Shown: positions 1 to 8,959, numbered from the stretch's first letter. The stretch is 64,000 bases of DNA from Spirochaetaceae bacterium (GCA_002730875.1 PCBI01000010.1:180900-244899); one strand, 5' to 3'. Program-made: numbers and translations. Notes: generated by a model from the sequence alone, not told the origin.

Positions 1-1137
1 AATTGTGCCATAGCGGTAGTATGCCGGAACGGCGCCGTGGGAATCCTCAAAAATCCTCCGGACCGCTTTGCCCACCGGAGTGAGATACCGTTCCAGAATC
101 AGGGCCATTCCATGCATGAAGCCCCACAGGATATAAGTATAATTCGCCCCATGCCACAGACCGCTCAGTGTAAAGGTCAATACCAGGTTGAAGTCCGCGC
201 GCACACGACTGCAACGGGAGCCTCCCAGGGGAATGTAAAGATAGTCGCGCATCCAGGTGGAGAGAGTGGCATGCCACCTTTGCCAGAGTTCGCGTACCGT
301 CGGCGCCAGATACGGTCCGTAGAAGTTCTCGGGAAGCTTCAGACCAAACATGTAGCCAAAGCCCCTGGCCAGATCCGTATAGCCCGAGAAATCGCAGTAC
401 ACCTGCACCGCAAATCCCATGGTTGCCAGCAGGTTGGTCCATCCATCGTAGGCTTCCGGGTTCTGGAAGATAGGATTGATCACGCCTGAGATGTTATCGG
501 CAATGGCAACTTTCTTAATCAGACCAATCTGTATGAGCGCCATGCCCCGGATCAAAAAGCCGGGCTTCATCTGATCCCGGTCCAGCTGCGGAAAGAAATC
601 CCCGTGACGCATGATGGGGCCGGCTACCAGCTGCGGGAAGAACAGAATAAAAACGAAAAACTCGATGAATCCATGTTCGGTGGGGATCTGGCCCCGGTAT
701 TCATCGATCAAATATGCGCATATCTGAAAGGTGTAGAAACTAATGGCCAGCGGCAGTACAATGGACGTTTCGCCAATCCAGTCAAAAAGCTGCCGATTGA
801 AATATCCCTCATTGAAGATGGGCATCCCCGAGGCGTCGAATAGCACCTCCAGAAAGAAGTAGAAGTACTTCAGAAGAAAGAGGTTGCTGAAGTTGATGAG
901 CAGAGCCGCGATTAAATAGGCTTTCTTACGCGGGCCCGCATTTCGGATTAACCGGGTAAACCCAAAGTTAATGAGAACAATAGAAACAAAGTGGATCAGG
1001 AATCCCGGCGACCAGGCGCCGTAGAACACCATGGAGGCCGCGGCCAGAAACCACAAGCGGCTTCGGCCGCGCAGGCTCCAGTAGATCAAATAGACCAGGA
1101 CAAAAAAAAGCAGAAAGGTAAGTGTTGTGAATCGCAT
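1..1137 (-). CDS. MBOAT family O-acyltransferase (3' end outside window)
   Basis: Membrane-bound O-acyltransferase of the AlgI/DltB type, which moves acyl groups onto envelope polymers or lipids. The 379 visible residues are strongly hydrophobic with many membrane segments. The family hallmark is present: LWHGANY, with the presumed catalytic histidine at residue 329, and RWHATLSTWMRDYLYIPLGG before it. The family is usually about 470-500 residues, so roughly the last 100 lie beyond the window. The ATG at 1137 lies one base downstream of the stop of the SGNH gene, so the two are almost certainly co-translated. MBOAT plus SGNH is the standard pairing of an acyl-transferring channel with an extracytoplasmic esterase or transferase. 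The acyl acceptor cannot be told from sequence. Confidence 0.93.
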   Translation of the reverse strand, partial: MRFTTLTFLLFFVLVYLIYWSLRGRSRLWFLAAASMVFYGAWSPGFLIHFVSIVLINFGFTRLIRNAGPRKKAYLIAALLINFSNLFLLKYFYFFLEVLFDASGMPIFNEGYFNRQLFDWIGETSIVLPLAISFYTFQICAYLIDEYRGQIPTEHGFIEFFVFILFFPQLVAGPIMRHGDFFPQLDRDQMKPGFLIRGMALIQIGLIKKVAIADNISGVINPIFQNPEAYDGWTNLLATMGFAVQVYCDFSGYTDLARGFGYMFGLKLPENFYGPYLAPTVRELWQRWHATLSTWMRDYLYIPLGGSRCSRVRADFNLVLTFTLSGLWHGANYTYILWGFMHGMALILERYLTPVGKAVRRIFEDSHGAVPAYYRYGTI

Positions 1138-1138
1138 C

Positions 1139-2296
1139 TCAGTTCTGCTGGTTCAGAATGACCGGCTTCAATTCTCTCAATCGCTCGGCCAGAAGATAGG
1201 TAAACTCTTCCGCGCCGTATTTGTTCAGGTGCAGGATATCGTAAAAGTAACCGGCATTCTCGGGACCATCCAGGGCATCGCGCATATCCACAATTGTGGC
1301 ATTGCCTCTCTGGATCCTTTGTAGTTCGCTTCGCCAGACATCCATGGGGTCCTGTTCTTCCCGCACCGGCATCATATCCGAATAGGGCGCAAATAGGGTG
1401 ATCACTTTCACGTCATCGCGCTTGAATTCGCCGTACATTATGGATAATCGATGAAAGAACAGGGAGGTCCATTCCGGCGCGCCGGGGTCATCCACGGGAA
1501 TGCGGCTGGCCAGCGAGCAGGTGTCTATGGCGGCCTGACGATGGTGCCGGTCCGAGATGGGCTTTCCGTCTTTCTCGGGGAGCGTACCGTTCTTTGTAAA
1601 CTCCAGGGCATTTGCCAGGCATTCTTCGCGGGTCTGACCATAAGCCGCCAGGGAGAATTCGTAATCGTTAATATGCGGATACTCTCTGGAGGAGGTTCTC
1701 CACTTGCGGCCCAGGTCCTTGATTCGATCCAGCGGACTCAGTGTAAGATCGCGCAGATCCTGCTTGTAGGTCAGCATTCGCAAAAGGAAGAAAGCATAGT
1801 CCGATACGGACAGATCAAACCGATACTCCTCCAACAGGGGCAGCACCTCAGCGCGCGGGAACTGGGCCAGCATGATTTGATTGGCATGTTCCAGTTTGTA
1901 TCGAGCCTGCCAGGGGAAGTATATCTCGGCAATGTGGACTACGGCCTGGATCTCAGGCAAATCATCCCGAATATCTCTATATATACTGTGCTGGGTTTCC
2001 AGCATGGCGCCCTGGCTGGCGCCGTTTTGAACCACTATCCCGTCCTTCTCCAGAAGCTTGTTCAGAAGGGGCATATTCACGCCCTGGTAGGCTACGGAAG
2101 TGCCCAGTATGAGCACATTCGGCTCTACCGGGGAGGTCTTCATGATTTCGGTAATTCGATTTACGTTCTCTGCGTAGGAGTTCGGTTCCAGAATCTTTCG
2201 ATACAGAGGTGTCTGCAGAAAAAGCTCCAGTCCCAGAAGGAAAAGCACCGGGACGTAGAAAACCGGATCCTTGAGGAATTTCTTGAGCTCCGTCAT
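1139..2296 (-). CDS. DUF1574-like SGNH-fold membrane-anchored protein
   Basis: A 385-residue protein with one N-terminal membrane anchor (about residues 11-27) and the rest presumably periplasmic. The nucleophile block reads LILGTSVAYQG (Ser67), and a C-terminal D-x-x-H block is present (Asp353, His356 in DILHLNKYG), as in SGNH/GDSL hydrolases and AlgX/DltD-like acyltransferase partners. It resembles the DUF1574 proteins commonly found beside MBOAT genes in Leptospira (family knowledge, not searched here). A GGAGA ribosome site lies about 8 bases before the ATG. It is probably the first gene of an operon with the MBOAT and is divergent from a second protein of the same type. Confidence 0.85.
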   Translation of the reverse strand: MTELKKFLKDPVFYVPVLFLLGLELFLQTPLYRKILEPNSYAENVNRITEIMKTSPVEPNVLILGTSVAYQGVNMPLLNKLLEKDGIVVQNGASQGAMLETQHSIYRDIRDDLPEIQAVVHIAEIYFPWQARYKLEHANQIMLAQFPRAEVLPLLEEYRFDLSVSDYAFFLLRMLTYKQDLRDLTLSPLDRIKDLGRKWRTSSREYPHINDYEFSLAAYGQTREECLANALEFTKNGTLPEKDGKPISDRHHRQAAIDTCSLASRIPVDDPGAPEWTSLFFHRLSIMYGEFKRDDVKVITLFAPYSDMMPVREEQDPMDVWRSELQRIQRGNATIVDMRDALDGPENAGYFYDILHLNKYGAEEFTYLLAERLRELKPVILNQQN

Positions 2297-2386
2297 AGGG
2301 AAGTCTCCATAAAGGTGGTTCCCCCCTGGCTGTCAAGCAGCGGAATATGCTTGCCGGGCTCGGCGGCAGGATTCATGGAAACATAG

Positions 2387-3457
2387 ATGAAGGACCGAAG
2401 GATCTTATTGTTTCCCGTTCTGGTGCTTTTTGGGGCCTTTCTTCTAGATAAGCTCTTTTTCGTGGGCAATCTGGAGCATTACTTCCTCACCACCGCTTCG
2501 TTCAAGAACTACGAACACAAGGTTGAGATGCTGGACGAACTCGAAGAGTACCTGCAAAGAAAAGACCGAAAGAAGGTAATGGTGATCCTGGGCAATTCCC
2601 GAACCATGCCATTTTCAAACGAATACATCGCCGAAACCTACCCGCAATGGGTCCTTTTCAATTTTTCGGTACCCGGCGGCACATCGGACTACTATCTGTA
2701 TATTCTGGAACAGTTCCAGCGCAAAGCTCTTAAGCCGGAACGAGTATTTCTGGCGGTGACGCCCCAGGGGATGAATAAGCAGGCCAGGGTCTCGTTGGAC
2801 GAGGTAATGATAACCGGGCTTCCGGCAGGCTTCGTGACCAGGCATGCATCCCACTATTCCTTAAACGATCTAAGCAACTACATTGCCAAGAAGACCTTTC
2901 TGGTGTATCAGTATCGCCCCAAGCTCTGGGTGATTCAAGACCGAATGAAGGAAGGCCAGATCGAGCAATTCCAAACCTTTCTCGGGTTGCTGGAGGATGC
3001 GCTGCGAAAGGAGCGCGGAAGCGTTCCGGTGAAAGCTGAAGAAGGAGTGGTGGATTCCGAGGAACGGATGGAAATCTACGCCCGCTCCATGTGGAAAGAT
3101 TTCTTTGTTCCCTTCGAGCTCTCCGATGACCAACTGTACTTTACCAGGCGTTGCCTGGACATCCTGAATGATCTGGATGTGCCTTCTTATTTGCTCTGGG
3201 TCCGAGTGAGCGAGAATCTGCGAACACGAATCGACACGGAGCCGGCCAATGTGGGCCTCCGGCCGGCGGCGGAGCCAAAAACAGTGCGCCAGATCTGGGA
3301 GCCGGTAATGCGTGATATGGCCTCCAGGCACAATGCTGGATTTCTGGATATGAACTTTGAGTCCGACTTTCCCTGCGACCAGTTCACCGATGCCAGCCAT
3401 CTCTCGGCGGCCTGTTTCGATGAGTTCACGGATTATCTAATGCAGGTGGAGCCCTGA
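2387..3457 (+). CDS. DUF1574-like SGNH-fold membrane-anchored protein, second copy
   Basis: A 356-residue protein with an N-terminal anchor (residues 6-22), a nucleophile block VILGNSRTMPFS (Ser71) and a terminal TDASHLS block (Asp335, His338), giving the same Ser/Asp/His arrangement as the divergent neighbour. The GNSR version of block I is typical of Leptospira DUF1574 members. It probably acts outside the membrane on an acylated envelope component. The divergent arrangement, with only 90 bases between start codons, implies a shared promoter region and possibly a shared function with the SGNH-MBOAT operon. Sequence between the two copies has diverged widely outside the motifs. Confidence 0.82.
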   Translation: MKDRRILLFPVLVLFGAFLLDKLFFVGNLEHYFLTTASFKNYEHKVEMLDELEEYLQRKDRKKVMVILGNSRTMPFSNEYIAETYPQWVLFNFSVPGGTSDYYLYILEQFQRKALKPERVFLAVTPQGMNKQARVSLDEVMITGLPAGFVTRHASHYSLNDLSNYIAKKTFLVYQYRPKLWVIQDRMKEGQIEQFQTFLGLLEDALRKERGSVPVKAEEGVVDSEERMEIYARSMWKDFFVPFELSDDQLYFTRRCLDILNDLDVPSYLLWVRVSENLRTRIDTEPANVGLRPAAEPKTVRQIWEPVMRDMASRHNAGFLDMNFESDFPCDQFTDASHLSAACFDEFTDYLMQVEP

Positions 3458-3474
3458 AAACGGGCAGGGGGACT

Positions 3475-3753
3475 ATGATGAATGTGCGAATCTTGAGCGT
3501 GGTTTTCTTTGTGACTTTTTCGCTTGTCCTGGGACAGTGTCGGTCCGGCAAGGACGCTTCCGGGCCTTCCGGATTACCCGACGAACGAGACGAATGCGGC
3601 GAATGTCTGGACATGCCCACCGGCGAGGTTTGTACCGAAGCCGGGGAGACTTTGCGAAACAGCTGTCTGGCTATCTGCCGGGGCTACAAGATCAAATGCT
3701 TTCAGTCCTGTCCCTGTCCCGTGCAAAGCGATTCCGAAAAAGAGAAGAAGTGA
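3475..3753 (+). CDS. Cys-rich lipoprotein, Kazal-like
   Basis: A 92-residue small lipoprotein. The signal peptide ends in LVLGQC (Cys22 is the lipid-bearing residue). After a short linker there are eight more cysteines, in patterns CGEC, VCTEAGETLRNSC, ICRGY and CFQSCPC. The spacing VC-x(9)-NSC-x(3)-C resembles the core of Kazal-type inhibitor or follistatin-like modules, so an extracellular disulfide-stabilised fold is likely. The ATGATG start is preceded by AGGGGGA. It lies 17 bases after the SGNH gene and may be co-transcribed. Protease inhibition is only a suggestion from the cysteine pattern. Confidence 0.75.
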   Translation: MMNVRILSVVFFVTFSLVLGQCRSGKDASGPSGLPDERDECGECLDMPTGEVCTEAGETLRNSCLAICRGYKIKCFQSCPCPVQSDSEKEKK

Positions 3754-3935
3754 TGGAAGCGAGCCGGGTACTGTTGGCCCGGCGGCGCCGAAAGTGGCCC
3801 CGCCCGATGCTCGCCGTTGCTGGTAAAGGTTGCGGCCGTAGGTCTGAATCATCAGAGCGAAACCTGGCGGCTTCGCTGCACGAATCCTCATAGCGGCATT
3901 GTCTACTCCGGGAAATCTGGTCGAATTCAGAATTC

Positions 3936-3947
3936 TAATCTAGATTA
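3936..3947. other. 12-bp perfect AT-rich palindrome
   Basis: TAATCTAGATTA is self-complementary over all 12 bases. It sits in the non-coding stretch between the Cys-rich lipoprotein and htpG and could be an operator half-site pair. No other copy was noticed in the window. Confidence 0.3.
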
Positions 3948-4050
3948 AACAAAGCGGCCCGAGCGCAGACATCTGCTTTCAGCGATGATACCAATTAAGA
4001 ACAGTTCAGAATGAAATGGATTTGAATGGATTGGATTGGAATAGCCCGGA

Positions 4051-4150
4051 GTCGTCTGGAGTGGTATAAAGTAGTATAGAGTCGTCTAGAGTAGTAGAGA
4101 GTAGTCTAACGTGGTGAAGAGTGGTCTAGCGCAGTGAAGCGTGGTCTGAA
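4051..4150. repeat. Degenerate 10-bp tandem repeat, 10 units, upstream of htpG
   Basis: Ten consecutive 10-base units follow the consensus GTNGTCTAGA without any length slip: GTCGTCTGGA, GTGGTATAAA, GTAGTATAGA, GTCGTCTAGA, GTAGTAGAGA and so on, ending in GTGGTCTGAA. The block is preceded at 4011-4042 by a second low-complexity tract built on TGGAT/GGATT pentamers. It occupies most of the 469-base gap before htpG and ends about 70 bases before its start codon. No reading frame runs through it. A period of 10 bases places each unit on the same face of the helix. Confidence 0.9.
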
Positions 4151-4222
4151 ATAAACTGAAAACAGATTGAGAATAGACGGAGAGTGTGGCCTGCGCGCCG
4201 CGCTTATTTAAGGAGGATATTT

Positions 4223-6070
4223 GTGGAAACTATGGAAAAGGGTCGTTTATCGGTTCATACGGAGAACATTCTTCCGGTCATTAAGAAATGGCTCTATTCT
4301 GAGAAAGAGATTTTCATTCGCGAGCTTGTATCCAACGCTCACGATGCCATCGAGAAGGTGCGTAAGGTTTCGCTTACGGAAGAGGTCTACCAGAGCGAAG
4401 ACGAAGAGTATGCCATCGATCTGAAACTGGACCGGGAAAACGGTATCCTGATAATCGAAGACAATGGCATAGGCATGACTTCGGACGAAGTCAAAAATTA
4501 CATAGCCAGTATTGCCTTCTCCGGAGCGGAGAAATTCGCCGAAAAGTATCTCAAAGAAGGCGACAACGGGATTATAGGTCACTTTGGACTGGGTTTCTAT
4601 AGCTGCTTCATGGTAAGCAAAAAAGTAGAGATCGAATCCAGGAGCTTCCAGCCGGATGCCGAGCCGGTGCGCTGGATCTCCGACGGCGGGGAAGAATACG
4701 AAATTGGTCCCGGGCAGCGAAGTAAGCGTGGCACCGAGATCAAGCTCCATCTCAACGATGAGGATGCCGCCGAGTTCACGGACCTGGCCCGTGTTTCGGA
4801 ACTGGTGCGCCGGTACCTGGATTTTCTATCCGTGCCCATTCGAATCGATGGGGCCCAGGTGAATCGACAGAAGCCTCTGTGGACTCAGACGCCGGCATCT
4901 CTCAAGAAGGAAGACTATGCCGAGTTCTACAAGTATATGTTTCCGCATCAGGGGGAGCCTCTTTTTCACATCCATCTGAACGTGGATCATCCATTCAGAC
5001 TCCAGGGCATTCTGTATTTTCCGCGACTGGCCCATGAAATGGACCTGAACAAAAGCAATGTGAAGATCTATTGCCAGCAGGTTTTCGTAACGGATCAGGC
5101 GCAGGAGTTGATTCCGCAGTTCTTAACCGTTCTGCAGGGAGTAATCGATCTTCCGGAATTGCCGCTCAACGTCAGCCGTTCCTACATTCAGAATGAGCCG
5201 GTGGTGCGAAAGATCGCTTCGCATATAATAAAGAAAGTGGCGGATCGCCTTGTGCAGGAATGTAAGAGCAACAGGGAAGAATACGAAAAGATCTGGAACG
5301 AGATAGCGCCTTTTGTTAAGTACGGAATGCTCAGCGATGAGCGCTTCTACGATCAGGCAAAGGATGCTCTTCTTCTGGAGGTGCTGGGAAGCGAAGGTCC
5401 CAACAAGCTCGTAACCGTGGAGGAGTATCTGGCGGAGAGCAAAGATCCGGAAGGCAAAAAAGTGCACTATGTTTCGGATCTGCAAACCCAGGGCCAGGCC
5501 CTGCGAATGTTGCAAAAACAGGGCATTGAAGTGGTGCATCTGGGGACCATGATCGACAGCCACTTTACCGGTTTTCTGGAAGTAAAGCGGGGCGATGTAA
5601 AATTCGTGCGGGTGGACTCCGAGATTCATGAACATGCTCTGGAATCGGATTCCGGTATCGTGGATGAGGCGAACAAAGACATCAAAAGCCGTCTTCAGGA
5701 TCTATTCAAAGAAGCCCTGGAAAACGACAAGGTTACCATTCGTCCGGAGGCGCTCAAGACCGACGAAATCCCGGCAATGATTTTGCTGCCGGAACACCTG
5801 CGGCGAATGGCGGAAATGTCCGCACTGTGGGGCGAAAAGGAGAATCCCTTTGCCTCGGAACACACTTTGCTGCTAAATACAAGAAATCCGTTGATCCAGA
5901 AACTGGGCAGCCCCGGAATCCTGGGTTCAGACGGCTCAGCGGACTCCAAAAAGAAGCGAGTGGCCCGGCAGGTCTATCATCTGTCCAGGCTGGCGCAGGG
6001 AGCGGCCAGTCCGGCGGACATGGAAAAGTATGCTCAGGAGATTTTTTCTCTCTTGCAGGATATGGTATAG
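4223..6070 (+). CDS. htpG: HtpG, bacterial Hsp90 chaperone
   Basis: ATP-dependent cytosolic chaperone of 615 residues, close to the family length. The N-terminal GHKL ATPase has the family motifs IRELVSNAHDA (catalytic Glu34, Asn38), DNGIGMT and GHFGLGFYSCFMV. The middle domain contains the LPLNVSRS segment with the conserved arginine that contacts ATP. The C-terminal dimerisation domain is complete. An AAGGAGG site at 4210-4216 lies 6 bases before the GTG at 4223, which I take as the start. The in-frame ATG at 4232 is the alternative. The first residues (METMEKGRLSVHTENILP) match normal HtpG N-termini. The gene appears to be monocistronic. Confidence 0.97.
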   Translation: METMEKGRLSVHTENILPVIKKWLYSEKEIFIRELVSNAHDAIEKVRKVSLTEEVYQSEDEEYAIDLKLDRENGILIIEDNGIGMTSDEVKNYIASIAFSGAEKFAEKYLKEGDNGIIGHFGLGFYSCFMVSKKVEIESRSFQPDAEPVRWISDGGEEYEIGPGQRSKRGTEIKLHLNDEDAAEFTDLARVSELVRRYLDFLSVPIRIDGAQVNRQKPLWTQTPASLKKEDYAEFYKYMFPHQGEPLFHIHLNVDHPFRLQGILYFPRLAHEMDLNKSNVKIYCQQVFVTDQAQELIPQFLTVLQGVIDLPELPLNVSRSYIQNEPVVRKIASHIIKKVADRLVQECKSNREEYEKIWNEIAPFVKYGMLSDERFYDQAKDALLLEVLGSEGPNKLVTVEEYLAESKDPEGKKVHYVSDLQTQGQALRMLQKQGIEVVHLGTMIDSHFTGFLEVKRGDVKFVRVDSEIHEHALESDSGIVDEANKDIKSRLQDLFKEALENDKVTIRPEALKTDEIPAMILLPEHLRRMAEMSALWGEKENPFASEHTLLLNTRNPLIQKLGSPGILGSDGSADSKKKRVARQVYHLSRLAQGAASPADMEKYAQEIFSLLQDMV

Positions 6071-6126
6071 CACCCGTCTAATTGAAAAAAGCCCCGTTTC
6101 GCCATTCCTGGTATGTTTGCAGGGAT

Positions 6127-6148
6127 CCGGGGGCCAGAAGGTCCCCGG
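6127..6148 (+). terminator. GC-rich hairpin after htpG
   Basis: CCGGGGGCC - AGAA - GGTCCCCGG folds into a 9-bp stem (one G-U pair) with a four-base loop, 56 bases after the htpG stop. No T-run follows, so it may be a weak terminator or a leader hairpin of the M48 gene that starts 52 bases later. Confidence 0.45.
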
Positions 6149-6199
6149 GAACACTGCAGAAACGGTGGTGCGATAATGTAACATTTTCAGGAGTTAGGA

Positions 6200-6964
6200 A
6201 TGAATCGAATGAGACGTGCGGTAGCCGGTCTGACCGGTGCGCTTTTGATATTTTCCTGCGCATCTTTGCCTTTGATCGATGATGCACAGATGAACGAAAT
6301 GGGCGCCGAAGCCTTTGATGACATCAAGAAGAAAGAACAGATCGAAACATCCGCGTATTTGAACAACTACGTGAAATGTGTTGCGAAGAACATTCTGGAC
6401 GTAACACAGGACCCTACCGGCGTGAAGCAATGGGAAGTGGTTGTTTTTCGCAACAACGCAGTGAACGCGTTCGCGCTTCCTGGCGGCAAGATCGGTGTTT
6501 ACACCGGGTTGTTGAATGTAGCCAAAAACCAGCATCAGCTCGCAGCCGTTATTGGCCATGAAGTGGGTCATGTGATCAAGCAGCATGGAAAGGCCAGGGT
6601 GCAAACCGCCATGGTAACCGAAGGCCTGATGTCTGTGGTTTCCGGCGCTTCGGACAATCCCATGGTAGCGCAGGCGCTGGGACTGGGCGCTCAGTACGGC
6701 GTCATGCTTCCTTTTTCGCGATCCCATGAAACGGAAGCCGACGAAGTAGGCCTGAAGTTAATGGCCCTGGCAGGATTCGATCCGCAGGAGTCCGTGAAGC
6801 TGTGGCAGAACATGGCCGCTGCCGGCGGAGGCAAGCCCCCCGAACTGCTTTCTACTCACCCGTCCGACACCACGCGAATCAAAGATTTGCAGGCCGGTAT
6901 GGGCGACGCGCTCGCTCTGCAGCAGGCGGCGCGAAACCAGGGCAAAAACCCGCAGTGCCAATAG
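6200..6964 (+). CDS. M48 family zinc metallopeptidase, lipoprotein
   Basis: A 254-residue protease anchored by a lipid at Cys20 (signal peptide ending IFSC). The zinc site is intact: IGHEVGH (His120, Glu121, His124) and the third ligand in HETEAD (Glu177, Asp181). The segment NAFALPGGKIGVYTGLL is characteristic of the Oma1/LoiP/BepA branch of M48, which degrades misfolded envelope proteins. There is no TPR extension, so it is closer to LoiP than BepA in architecture. Start chosen at ATG 6200 behind CAGGAGTTAG. It follows htpG on the same strand, and a protein-quality-control role would fit that neighbour, but an intervening hairpin suggests separate transcription. Confidence 0.93.
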   Translation: MNRMRRAVAGLTGALLIFSCASLPLIDDAQMNEMGAEAFDDIKKKEQIETSAYLNNYVKCVAKNILDVTQDPTGVKQWEVVVFRNNAVNAFALPGGKIGVYTGLLNVAKNQHQLAAVIGHEVGHVIKQHGKARVQTAMVTEGLMSVVSGASDNPMVAQALGLGAQYGVMLPFSRSHETEADEVGLKLMALAGFDPQESVKLWQNMAAAGGGKPPELLSTHPSDTTRIKDLQAGMGDALALQQAARNQGKNPQCQ

Positions 6965-7020
6965 ACGTCGAAAAGGGTCTTTAAGGGCCAGGCTTTCGCT
7001 TCACAGAAGCAATTACGATT

Positions 7021-7046
7021 CCGGGGAAGCCATCGGGCTGCCCCGG
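7021..7046 (+). terminator. Strong hairpin downstream of the M48 gene
   Basis: CCGGGG-A-AGCC-ATCG-GGCT-G-CCCCGG forms a 10-bp stem interrupted by a single A-G mismatch with a tetraloop, followed by TTTA. It lies 56 bases after the M48 stop. I read it as the transcript end. The rest of the 251-base gap to the next gene holds no convincing gene. Confidence 0.55.
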
Positions 7047-7215
7047 TTTACGTGCCTGTGGCCCTGTCGCCCCGGGAAAACCTGTAGCCCCACCAAAGCC
7101 GGTCCACCGACCAGAACTGGCCACCTCGACCATTCGGCCTGGCATTAGTCCGAATGAGCGACCGTCGACGACTTGCCTGACGATCATCCAATTCGAAGCT
7201 CTCCGAGGTACAACA

Positions 7216-8259
7216 ATGGAAATCCTTGTCTGGCTGGCATTGCCTGCCGCCTTGCTCATCTACTTGATAGTAGTTGTTTTCTTCCCGGGCTTTGACTTCC
7301 CACAATCCAGGTTAGCGCTAATGGGGCAGGGCCATTCCCCGGCTCCGGCGCTCCCATTTCGCCAGGACATCCAGTTCCAGGTCGAGGGTGCAACTCTGTA
7401 TGGCTGGTTCTATCAGGCCTCCGCTGAATCCGCGCCCTGCATTGTTATGGCTACCGGATTGGGCGGCACCCGCGAAATGGGCCTCGAGGCTCTGGCAATT
7501 CAGTTCAGGGAGCATGGGTACCATTGCCTGACTTTTGACTATCGTCATTTTGGAGCCAGCGAGGGACAACCCCGGAACCTGGTTTGGCCCAGGCTTCAAC
7601 TCGAAGATCTGCGAGGAGCCCTTCAATGGGCCGGGAGTCGCTCGGAAATTGAATCGGCGTTCATCTGGGGCGCTTCCGCCGGGGGTTCGTATGGAATCAT
7701 TCTGGCTGCCGAACAGGACCGCTTCCCGTTATGGCCCTTGATCCAGGGTGTGGTCTGTCAGGTCCCGGCTCTGGATACAAAGTCCGAATTGAAAGGCATG
7801 ATTCGCCGAAATGGGCTGCCGCGCTTTCTGCGGCTCATTATGCATGCGCAAAGGGATCGAGGTCGTGGTCGGCTGGGCCTATCTCCGCATTACATCCCCA
7901 TGGTGGCCTCGGGCAAAGGCTTTGCCATGTTACAGGGACCCGGAGCGGAAGAAGGCTATGCTTCTCTGGCGTCTGGCCGTTTCGAAAACAGAATCTGCGC
8001 ACGATCCATGTTGATGCCCCCGCCACCACAGGCGTTGTCGCTGGCCGGCAAAGTGCATTGCCCGGTCCTGATTCAGCTTGCCAGTCATGATGGGCTGATC
8101 TCTCCGGAGGGGCACCAGGAGGTGGCGAAGAAACTGGCATCTTGCGAAATCAAAGTCTACGAAGGCGGTCATTTTGATCTATACCTGCCCCCGCTTTCGA
8201 ACCGCGTAGTGGCGGACCAACTGGATTTCTTCGCTCGATGCCTTAACCCGAAGGGCTAA
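7216..8259 (+). CDS. Alpha/beta hydrolase, membrane-anchored
   Basis: A 347-residue protein with an N-terminal membrane segment (residues 5-24) followed by an alpha/beta hydrolase domain. The nucleophile elbow is GASAGGS (Ser154), the acid is Asp292 (SHDGLIS) and the histidine is His319 (EGGHFD). The oxyanion strand reads ATGLGGTREM. The helical lid region (residues 185-270) is long. It looks like a carboxylester hydrolase of the BAAT/dienelactone-type group, but the substrate is not evident. It converges with aroK and is probably transcribed alone. Confidence 0.85.
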   Translation: MEILVWLALPAALLIYLIVVVFFPGFDFPQSRLALMGQGHSPAPALPFRQDIQFQVEGATLYGWFYQASAESAPCIVMATGLGGTREMGLEALAIQFREHGYHCLTFDYRHFGASEGQPRNLVWPRLQLEDLRGALQWAGSRSEIESAFIWGASAGGSYGIILAAEQDRFPLWPLIQGVVCQVPALDTKSELKGMIRRNGLPRFLRLIMHAQRDRGRGRLGLSPHYIPMVASGKGFAMLQGPGAEEGYASLASGRFENRICARSMLMPPPPQALSLAGKVHCPVLIQLASHDGLISPEGHQEVAKKLASCEIKVYEGGHFDLYLPPLSNRVVADQLDFFARCLNPKG

Positions 8260-8337
8260 GGGTCAGGCCCGCGGTAGGTAGCGTTGCGCGGGATGCAGGA
8301 GCCGTGCGCGAATGATATGTAGCTTTACGCAGATCAG

Positions 8338-8946
8338 TTATTGTCCGGTTATTGTCTGGCTAATGTTTGTGCGGCTTTGTAGCAACGGATGTTCCAGAAT
8401 AGCGGCAAGCAAATCCTTCGTGCCGGTAGCGTCAGCTTCCAGAGTGATATCGGCCACCTGCTCATACCAGGGAAGCCGGCGATTCAGCAGATCTTCGTAG
8501 GGCTCGCCCTTCAGATCGGGCCTGGATGCGGTTTCTTTCACCTTGTCCAAAAGCCAGGACATGGGCCGCTTGATGTAAACCACCGTGCAGTGCGCTTTAA
8601 GTATGGATGCCTTTCTTTGCGAAAAGCTCTCTTGCAATCCAGGATTTTCTGGCGCTTCTACCAGTATGCCGCCGCCGCAGTCGATGATGGAGCTTTCCAT
8701 TTCTGCGATTTTGCTGAGTATGTCGAACTCCCTTTGTCTGAAGCCCGGCCAGCCTTCCTCGGCCACAATCTGCTGGATGGTCTTTCCGTTGGCCGCGAAA
8801 CAGATCTGAGTATCCGTTGAGAATACAGGCAGGTTCAGTTTCTTCCCCAGCTTCCGCGAGAGCCGGGATTTGCCGGCGCCCCGGGCGCCGATCAATGCGA
8901 TGGACTTGTGGTCGGATAAGCTCGTTTCTGATTGGGGTGCGCTCAT
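8338..8946 (-). CDS. aroK: Shikimate kinase
   Basis: Cytosolic P-loop kinase that phosphorylates shikimate in aromatic amino acid synthesis. Walker A is GARGAGKS (residues 20-27), the shikimate-binding residues appear as STDTQI and GWPGFRQREF, and the DCGGGI loop and a lid region around RPDLKGEPYEDLLNRR are present. At 202 residues it is slightly longer than the usual 170-180 because of an N-terminal tail and a short insertion. It starts 13 bases after the HDOD gene and is the last gene of the cheD-HDOD-aroK operon. That is an odd partnership of chemotaxis and biosynthesis that may be no more than transcriptional convenience. Confidence 0.93.
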   Translation of the reverse strand: MSAPQSETSLSDHKSIALIGARGAGKSRLSRKLGKKLNLPVFSTDTQICFAANGKTIQQIVAEEGWPGFRQREFDILSKIAEMESSIIDCGGGILVEAPENPGLQESFSQRKASILKAHCTVVYIKRPMSWLLDKVKETASRPDLKGEPYEDLLNRRLPWYEQVADITLEADATGTKDLLAAILEHPLLQSRTNISQTITGQ

Positions 8947-8959
8947 GTACTATTCTGGA

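Noticed and set aside
1451..2386. Long plus-strand frame (311 codons) opposite the SGNH gene
   Set aside because: It is antisense to a gene with clear SGNH motifs and has no ribosome site. Long antisense frames are common here because of codon bias.
6981..7259. Collagen-like minus-strand frame (GFPGATGPQ)
   Set aside because: The Gly-Pro look comes from GC-rich hairpin DNA; no ribosome site, and it overlaps the start of a real gene.
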